Source: BP-133 sp040756995
Lineage (GTDB): Bacteria; Actinomycetota; Acidimicrobiia; IMCC26256; BP-133
Direction: 5' to 3'
Assembly: GCA_040756995.1 (NCBI GenBank)
Contig: JBFLYK010000062.1
Span: 1 to 36,720, forward strand
DNA length: 36,720 nucleotides
Shown here: in pieces, positions 31,630 to 36,720 of the stretch
Layout: every line of letters begins with the position of its first letter
Position numbering within the stretch: position 1 is the first letter of the stretch
Program-made: the position numbers and the translations under genes
The notes under the pieces: model-generated
What the model was told of the DNA's origin: nothing
Database searches by the model: none
Seen by the model: the letters and a program-made list of their open reading frames with translations, nothing else

Positions 31630-33156
31630 TCAACCTCCGAAGACGAGACGGATGCGGCGGGCAACGGCGAGCAGCGGGCCGACCAGCGCCAGGAACCCGA
31701 CGGCCAGGAACGTGTGGCGTACGCCGAGGCCGTCGTTGTCCGACAGGGCGGTCCTGGCCATCGGCAGCGCCACGCCGGGTTCCGGTGGCGCCGGCGGTGC
31801 GGCACCAACGGCGTCACTGCTGTCGTAGGTTCCCGGCGGGGACTCGGCGGCGGTGTCCGAGCCGGGAGGTGGGGCGGAGTCGCTGGCCGTCACCGCCGAC
31901 GCTTCCGTACCCGGTGGGGCCGATGTGTCAGACAAAACGCCGGTCGACGAAACGCCGGGCGAAAACTCTCCGCCGCCGGTGGCGGACGAGGAGAAGTCGC
32001 CACCCGGGGAGTTCTCCGACGAAGTGGGCTGTGCCGGGGTGACCGGCTCGGCGGAGTTCCCTGGTGACGGGGTCGTCGACGTGTCGGAGGAGTACGTCTC
32101 GCCCTCGCCCACCGTGGAACCCAGATCGGTCGTAGGGGCCGCGGCGTCGGGGTTGTAGGCCGACATGCGCACCCGACTGCGGCCGAAGACCATCTCGAAG
32201 CCGCTCCCCGGCGGCACCGGTTCGGGGGCGTTGTACGCGACTGCCACGCCTCCGCTGTCGGCGACTACGGAGGTGCCGTCGTCCGCCACCTTGGCGTCGC
32301 CTCCGGGCAGCAGACGGACTTGCAGCCGGGCCTGCTCGAGGGCCTTGTCCACCGACTCCTGGAACGTCTTCGCCTGTTCGGCCCCCATGCCGGGCTGGCC
32401 GGCCACCACCACGCCGTCGGCGGTGATGTCCACGGGCTGGCCACCCACCTTGGCGCCGGTGACCACCAGCCGCCGGGAGGCTGTCGCGCTGCCCGGCTCG
32501 CCGTTGAGGGCGCCGGTGGCCGACGAGGCGATGGCATCGATGGTGAGGACGTCGCCGATGACGAGCCGTTGCATCTCCAGCGACGCACCGGCCGTCCAGC
32601 GACCGTCGACGGGCTTCACCTGGGCCGAGGTCCGCCCCCCACCGGCCGAGAAGCCCTGGCCCTCCGCTCCGCCGAAACGCACGGAGGCGACCGAGAAGAG
32701 CTTGGAGAGGTCCAGGAAGTCGCCGCCGCTCTCGGTCTGGCCGTTGCCGAAGGCGAACGTCACCCCGCCGTTGCCCTGCCGGGGACCGCCGCAGGAGGCC
32801 GACGCCGGTTCCCCGGGGAAGTAGCTCTGGCAGTAGGGCAGCAGCGCCGGCGGCACCGACGGCAGTCCCAGCAGGCCGAGCAGACCCGCGGCCGGGGCGT
32901 AGAACGGTCCGGCCACGCCACCAGCCCGGGGGGCGCCGTCGACTTCGGCGTGGGACACGCCCATCTGCCCGAAGATCACGTCGGGCAGCACCAGCGTCGA
33001 GTAGGGATGGAAGGTTCCCGCCGACGCCTGGGCGGAGGCGTCGACGACCGGCGCCAGCGGCGCCGCCGCTCCCGCCTGGGAGGAGGCCGCCACCCCCACG
33101 CTGCCGGCGATCAGGGCACCGGCGGCGGCGAGGCGGGCGAGGATTCTAGCGGACAT
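31630..33156 (-). CDS. Secreted surface protein with Ser/Thr/Pro linker and C-terminal anchor
   Basis: A 508-residue protein. A Sec signal peptide (about residues 1-32, MSARILARLAAAGALIAGSV) is followed by a beta-rich region to about residue 330, containing LEMQRLVIGDVLTIDAIASS and VDITADGVVV, which resembles actinobacterial choice-of-anchor-type surface repeats. Then comes a Ser/Thr/Pro/Gly-rich low-complexity linker (about 345-455) and a C-terminal transmembrane helix with a basic tail (AVGFLALVGPLLAVARRIRL). No LPXTG is visible. This is a cell-surface stalk protein embedded in the transporter operon: it overlaps the permease gene by 11 bases and has GGAGGTGGAG before ATG 33156. Ligand unknown. 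Confidence 0.85.
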   Translation of the reverse strand: MSARILARLAAAGALIAGSVGVAASSQAGAAAPLAPVVDASAQASAGTFHPYSTLVLPDVIFGQMGVSHAEVDGAPRAGGVAGPFYAPAAGLLGLLGLPSVPPALLPYCQSYFPGEPASASCGGPRQGNGGVTFAFGNGQTESGGDFLDLSKLFSVASVRFGGAEGQGFSAGGGRTSAQVKPVDGRWTAGASLEMQRLVIGDVLTIDAIASSATGALNGEPGSATASRRLVVTGAKVGGQPVDITADGVVVAGQPGMGAEQAKTFQESVDKALEQARLQVRLLPGGDAKVADDGTSVVADSGGVAVAYNAPEPVPPGSGFEMVFGRSRVRMSAYNPDAAAPTTDLGSTVGEGETYSSDTSTTPSPGNSAEPVTPAQPTSSENSPGGDFSSSATGGGEFSPGVSSTGVLSDTSAPPGTEASAVTASDSAPPPGSDTAAESPPGTYDSSDAVGAAPPAPPEPGVALPMARTALSDNDGLGVRHTFLAVGFLALVGPLLAVARRIRLVFGG

Positions 33157-35248
33157 CGATCTCCACCTCCGTGGTGTGGTCTGCGCTGCGCCGAGTGCTC
33201 TGTGGGCGCCGGTCCGGTGACTGAGGGAGACGCCAACGGCCTCGGCCGGCGTCACCGTCCGCCCGGGGCACCGGCGTGGTGCGCCGGCCGTCCCCCGACC
33301 CGTTGCCGGTCTGGCCCCACTGGCCGGCGGCGACGAGCACCGAGCCGAACCGGCCGGGGCCCGCCGGCACCGCGGCCGCGTTGGCATCGACCTCCCCGAC
33401 CTCCGCGTGGCGGCGCTGCCACAGACTGGCCAACCCCTGGGGTCGGAGAGCGACGACTGCCACTACGACCAGCGCCGCCACCAGTTGGGTGACCTGCGCC
33501 TGGGAATCGGTGCTGGCCTCCTGCTGGATCACGCTGGGAACCACGGCGAAGAGCACGGCGGCCACCAGCGGGCCGGCCAGCGACGTCATCCCTCCCACGA
33601 CCGTGAAGAGGAGCAGGGCGATGGCGAGCTGGGGTCCGAAGTCGGCGGCGCGGAAGCCGGTGACCACCAGGCCGTAGAAGACCCCGCCGATGCCGCCGAT
33701 GGCCGAGGCGAGAAGGAACGCCCCGAGCCGGATGCGGCGGGGGTCGCCGCCGAACTGGGCCACCGTGGCCGGCGCGTCCCGGGAGGCGATGAGCAGGTTG
33801 CCGAACCCCGAGCGGCGCACGTTCCAGACGAGCAGATACAGCACCGCCGTGACGGCCAGCATGATGTAGTACAGGCTGGTGTCCGAGGTGACGTCGAAGC
33901 CGAACAGCTGATCGCGGGGTAGCGTGCCCTGGAGCTCGGGGCGGGTGAAGATGTAGCTGGCGGCCCAGCCGCCCACCGCCAGGGAGACGATGGCGAACTG
34001 CGGGCCGGTGACCCGCAGCGCCGGATACCCGACGATCGCCCCGGCCGCCACGGCCAGCGCCACCGCCACGGCGGCGGCCGGCTCCGGGGCCCAGTCCCGC
34101 TGGTTCACCAGGTAGAGGACGCCATAGGCGCCGAACCCCACGTAAGCCGCCTGCATGAGTGTGACCTGGCCGCCCCAGCCCGACAGCAGCACCAGCGAGA
34201 GCCCTTCGAGGGCGTAGAACACGGCGATCGACCAGACGAAGGCCCAGTAGCCCGACCCGGACGGCTGGATGAGCGCGTAGCCCCCGACGACCACGGCGGC
34301 CAGCGCCGCGATCACCCGCAGGGTGGACCGCGCGCCGGGCGGGACGGTCCGCCGCGACGAGCTCACGGCGGTGAAGGCGCCGGCGGCGCTGCCGGCCGGG
34401 TTCCAGTGACGGCGGACGACCAGCAGCACGACGACGAGCACCAGGATGGCCAGGTCACGGATACCCGCCCCGGAGATCTTGATGGCCGCCAGGCTTTCCA
34501 CCACCCCCACCGCCAGTCCTCCGGCGAAGGTCAGCCCGAGGCCGGTGAGGCCGCCGAAGAGGGCGGCGACCAGCGCCCGCAACTCCAGCAGCGGGAAGGT
34601 CGCCACCGACACGATGGTGGACGGGGCGATGAGGATCCCCGCCGCCCCGGCGGTCACCGCCCCCACCGCCCAGTTGAACTGCGAGATCCGCCGGCTGGGA
34701 ATCCCCATGAGGCGGGCGGCGTCGGCGTTGTCGGCCGTGGCCCGCACCGCGGTGCCGAGCCGGGTCCGTTGCAGGAACAGCCCGATCATCGCCGCGCCCA
34801 GCGCGCCGACGGCGAGCACCCCGAGCTGCTGGTTGGTGATGAACACGCCGCCCAGGCGGATGCCGCCCTGGGGGAACAGGAGCGGTGCCCGCTGGGGCAG
34901 GACGCCGTACACCAAGAGCATGAGCGCGGTGGTGGCCCCGAGGACGGCGACGGTGGCGATGAGACGGGCGGTCGGGCTCGCCTTGGCCACGGGCCGCACG
35001 ACGACCCGCTCCACGACGAGCCCGAAGACCAGCGTCACGGCCAGTGCCACCACCGCCGCCAGGCGGGGCGACATGCCCTGCCCGGTGGCCACGTCGCTGT
35101 AGACGTAGGCCGCCACCATGGCGAAGGCGGCGTGAGCGAAGGACAGCACCCCGGTCGAGCGGTACATGAGGGCGATGCTCACGCCCATGAGCGCATAGGC
35201 GCCGCCGGTCATGATCCCGCTCAGAGTGCCTTGCAGCCAGAGATCCAC
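33146..35248 (-). CDS. Fused LivH-LivM-type ABC permease
   Basis: A 700-residue polytopic protein. LivH-like half (about residues 1-280): LSGIMTGGAYALMGVSIALM, NADAARLMGIPSRRI. Linker about 280-308. LivM-like half (about 310-610): GWGGQVTLMQAAYVGFGAYG, ASRDAPATVAQFGGDPRRIR. A hydrophilic C-terminal extension of about 90 residues, rich in Gly, Arg and Pro, has no counterpart in ordinary LivM and is presumably cytoplasmic. The GTG start at 35248 is 59 bases after the binding-protein stop. It has the same domain order as the permease at 2174-4357, so the two transporters belong to one fused-permease lineage. Confidence 0.94.
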   Translation of the reverse strand: MDLWLQGTLSGIMTGGAYALMGVSIALMYRSTGVLSFAHAAFAMVAAYVYSDVATGQGMSPRLAAVVALAVTLVFGLVVERVVVRPVAKASPTARLIATVAVLGATTALMLLVYGVLPQRAPLLFPQGGIRLGGVFITNQQLGVLAVGALGAAMIGLFLQRTRLGTAVRATADNADAARLMGIPSRRISQFNWAVGAVTAGAAGILIAPSTIVSVATFPLLELRALVAALFGGLTGLGLTFAGGLAVGVVESLAAIKISGAGIRDLAILVLVVVLLVVRRHWNPAGSAAGAFTAVSSSRRTVPPGARSTLRVIAALAAVVVGGYALIQPSGSGYWAFVWSIAVFYALEGLSLVLLSGWGGQVTLMQAAYVGFGAYGVLYLVNQRDWAPEPAAAVAVALAVAAGAIVGYPALRVTGPQFAIVSLAVGGWAASYIFTRPELQGTLPRDQLFGFDVTSDTSLYYIMLAVTAVLYLLVWNVRRSGFGNLLIASRDAPATVAQFGGDPRRIRLGAFLLASAIGGIGGVFYGLVVTGFRAADFGPQLAIALLLFTVVGGMTSLAGPLVAAVLFAVVPSVIQQEASTDSQAQVTQLVAALVVVAVVALRPQGLASLWQRRHAEVGEVDANAAAVPAGPGRFGSVLVAAGQWGQTGNGSGDGRRTTPVPRADGDAGRGRWRLPQSPDRRPQSTRRSADHTTEVEIDVR

Positions 35249-35307
35249 CTCAGCCCGCCTCGCTCACGCCGTCGCCTCCATCGCCACGCATCATCCTCCG
35301 GTGTCGC

Positions 35308-36720
35308 TCAGTAGCGCTCGCTGGCCAGCTTGCTGGCGTCGCACTTGCCGATGTACGGGTTGGCCGGGATGAACTGGTTCGTGGGCTTGCGGTCGAAGCG
35401 CTTGGTCTGGGCGTTGTAGATCCACTGGAGCATCTGGAACTCGGACTGCGGCCCGGGGACCGTCCCGTCCTTGCAGTCGGGCTTGAAGCTGATGGGGCCT
35501 TTCCGGCCGAACCAGTCGAGTTCGGTCAAACCGTGGTAGAAGGCAGTCAGTTCCTCCCGGGTGATGTCGCCACCCTCCTTCTCGATGGCCTGCTTCATCA
35601 CCTCGAGCAGGACCCAGATGCCGACCGCCGGGGGAGCCCCCAGATCCGCTTCAACCTTGGCCTGTTCGGGGTGGTAGCGCTTCATCGCCTGCTCGTACTC
35701 GGGGCTCCAGCGCCGCGTGCCTCCGTGCCACACCCCGTCGGCGCTCGGACCGGCCAGCTCCGGGATGTAAGCGGAACTGGCTGTCCAGCCACCCCAGCCG
35801 GCCGGGGGCTTCCAACCCTGGCGCTGCGCGGCGGCGACACACAGCGTCCAGCCAAAGCCCTGGAAATCCCAGTAGTCGATCCCGGCCTGGCGGACCTTGA
35901 GGACAAGCGAGGTGCAGTCACCGTCGGAAAGGTTGAACGGGTCGAGGCTCACCACCTTCATCCCCGCCTTCTCCCACTGGGCGGCCAACTCCTTGTGGAT
36001 GGGGGCCAGGTTGAAGATCTCGGTGTCGTACAGGAGACCGATCTTCATGCCGGGCTTGACCACACCGGCCTTCATCAGCCCGTCGATGAAGGCGCCTGTG
36101 AACTGGTAGGCCGAGCCCAGCGCGGGGAACACGGTGGGCTGCTCGGCGCTGAACGGCTCGATGGCGCCACCCATGGCCAGCACCGGCAGCTTGTTGCGGG
36201 TGACGTAGTCGCCGACGCCGACGGTCAGGATGGTGGCAGCAAGCAAGACCTTGTGCTGCTCGTTGAGCTTGCGCATGTTGCCCAGCTGGCGGGAGGGGTC
36301 CATCCCGTCGTCGAGGGCCACGATCTGGATGGGCCGGCCGCAGATGCCACCGCCCCGGACACGGACCCAGGAGTCCATCGACGCCAGCTCCTGCTTGCCC
36401 AGGAACCCGACCGGGCCCGACAGCGGGAAGGTGCCGCCAATGACGATCGGCTCCCCTGACCCTCCTCCGGTCGGACAGGCCTTCCCGGGAGCCGGTACGG
36501 GCGCGGGAACCGGTGACGCCGCTTGCCCTCCGGGGGCCTTGGCCCCACCCGAGGGCGCGGCCTTGGCCCCACCAGACGGCGCCGCCGGCTGGCCGCCGCC
36601 CGACGCGGCCGATTTCGGCGCCGGGGCCGCCGAGCCCTTGGCCGGGGACGGCGCGGCGGCGGCCGGTGAGGATCCGGGGGTGGTCGCCGCTCCGCCCGCA
36701 GCGCTGCCGCTCCCGGTGGC
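35308..36720 (-). CDS. Liv-type substrate-binding protein (N-terminus beyond window)
   Basis: The frame is open from the window edge to the TGA at 35308, giving the last 470 residues. The visible N-terminal part is an Ala/Gly/Pro/Ser-rich linker of about 80 residues with a short repeat (SGGAKAAP, SGGAKAP), then the binding-protein fold: EPIVIGGTFPLSGPVGFLGK, RPIQIVALDDGMDPSRQLGN, VKPGMKIGLLYDTE, and QAGIDYWDFQGFGWTLCVAA. This matches the HAAT/LivJK type (Peripla_BP_6). About six cysteines are present. An internal ATG at 36378 is not the start, because conserved family sequence continues upstream of it. It is the first visible gene of the operon; its signal or anchor lies outside. Confidence 0.9.
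   Translation of the reverse strand, partial: ATGSGSAAGGAATTPGSSPAAAAPSPAKGSAAPAPKSAASGGGQPAAPSGGAKAAPSGGAKAPGGQAASPVPAPVPAPGKACPTGGGSGEPIVIGGTFPLSGPVGFLGKQELASMDSWVRVRGGGICGRPIQIVALDDGMDPSRQLGNMRKLNEQHKVLLAATILTVGVGDYVTRNKLPVLAMGGAIEPFSAEQPTVFPALGSAYQFTGAFIDGLMKAGVVKPGMKIGLLYDTEIFNLAPIHKELAAQWEKAGMKVVSLDPFNLSDGDCTSLVLKVRQAGIDYWDFQGFGWTLCVAAAQRQGWKPPAGWGGWTASSAYIPELAGPSADGVWHGGTRRWSPEYEQAMKRYHPEQAKVEADLGAPPAVGIWVLLEVMKQAIEKEGGDITREELTAFYHGLTELDWFGRKGPISFKPDCKDGTVPGPQSEFQMLQWIYNAQTKRFDRKPTNQFIPANPYIGKCDASKLASERY

Noticed and set aside
1..36720. tRNA, rRNA, CRISPR array or phage genes
   Set aside because: No spacer-repeat pattern, no structural RNA signature and no phage or plasmid functions seen on either strand.
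1..36720. True branched-chain amino acid uptake as the role of the Liv-type genes
   Set aside because: Family names only; fused architecture, unusual binding proteins and catabolic neighbours make another cargo more likely, so no liv symbols were assigned.

Overview
The window is about 70% GC and tightly packed. Every gene is on the minus strand except one transposase. No gap without a gene is longer than about 170 bases; most gaps are under 60 bases, and many neighbours overlap by 1-13 bases (ATGA, GTGA, TGATG junctions). High GC, a deazaflavin (F420)-type nitroreductase, LLM oxidoreductases, heteromeric acyl-CoA dehydrogenases, an SCP2 protein and a P450-ferredoxin fusion point to an Actinomycetota chromosome, probably a mycobacterium-like or Acidimicrobiia lineage. 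That placement is inferred from gene content only.

In transcription order (right to left) there are three blocks. (1) 36720-29636 is a Liv-type (branched-chain amino acid/HAAT family) ABC transporter: a substrate-binding protein cut by the window edge, a fused LivH-LivM permease, a secreted C-terminally anchored surface protein, a two-helix membrane protein, and LivG- and LivF-type ATPases. (2) 29586-6300 is a catabolic block: a P450 fused to a 3Fe-4S-type ferredoxin, two acyl-CoA synthetases, two LLM flavin enzymes, a pair of acyl-CoA dehydrogenases, an SDR, a TMADH/dienoyl-CoA-reductase-like flavoprotein, an amidohydrolase-fold protein, a double-hotdog MaoC-like protein, a tandem CaiB/BaiF CoA-transferase, a fumarate-reductase/KstD-like flavoprotein, an SCP2 sterol-carrier domain, a second P450, an EthD/DUF4286-like small protein, an unrecognised anchored protein, a Ddn-like F420 protein and a carboxymuconolactone-decarboxylase-like protein. 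(3) 6266-1 is a second Liv-type transporter: a membrane-anchored substrate-binding protein, a fused LivHM permease, a fused LivF-LivG double ATPase, and a second secreted surface protein cut by the window edge.

Together this reads as one long uptake-and-degradation operon for hydrophobic carboxylic or isoprenoid/steroid-like compounds: import, P450 hydroxylation, CoA activation by ligase or CoA-transferase, then alpha,beta-dehydrogenation, hydration and reduction. The substrate is not identifiable from sequence. No thiolase, ring-cleavage dioxygenase, transcriptional regulator or Mce transporter is present.

The operon is interrupted between the SDR and the OYE-like gene by a complete IS481-family element (20243-21297). 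It has 26-bp imperfect inverted repeats, a perfect 6-bp target duplication GCTAGA, and a DD(35)E transposase whose stop codon lies in the duplicated target. The same CTAG supplies the stop codon of the convergent SDR gene. No tRNA, rRNA or CRISPR array was seen.
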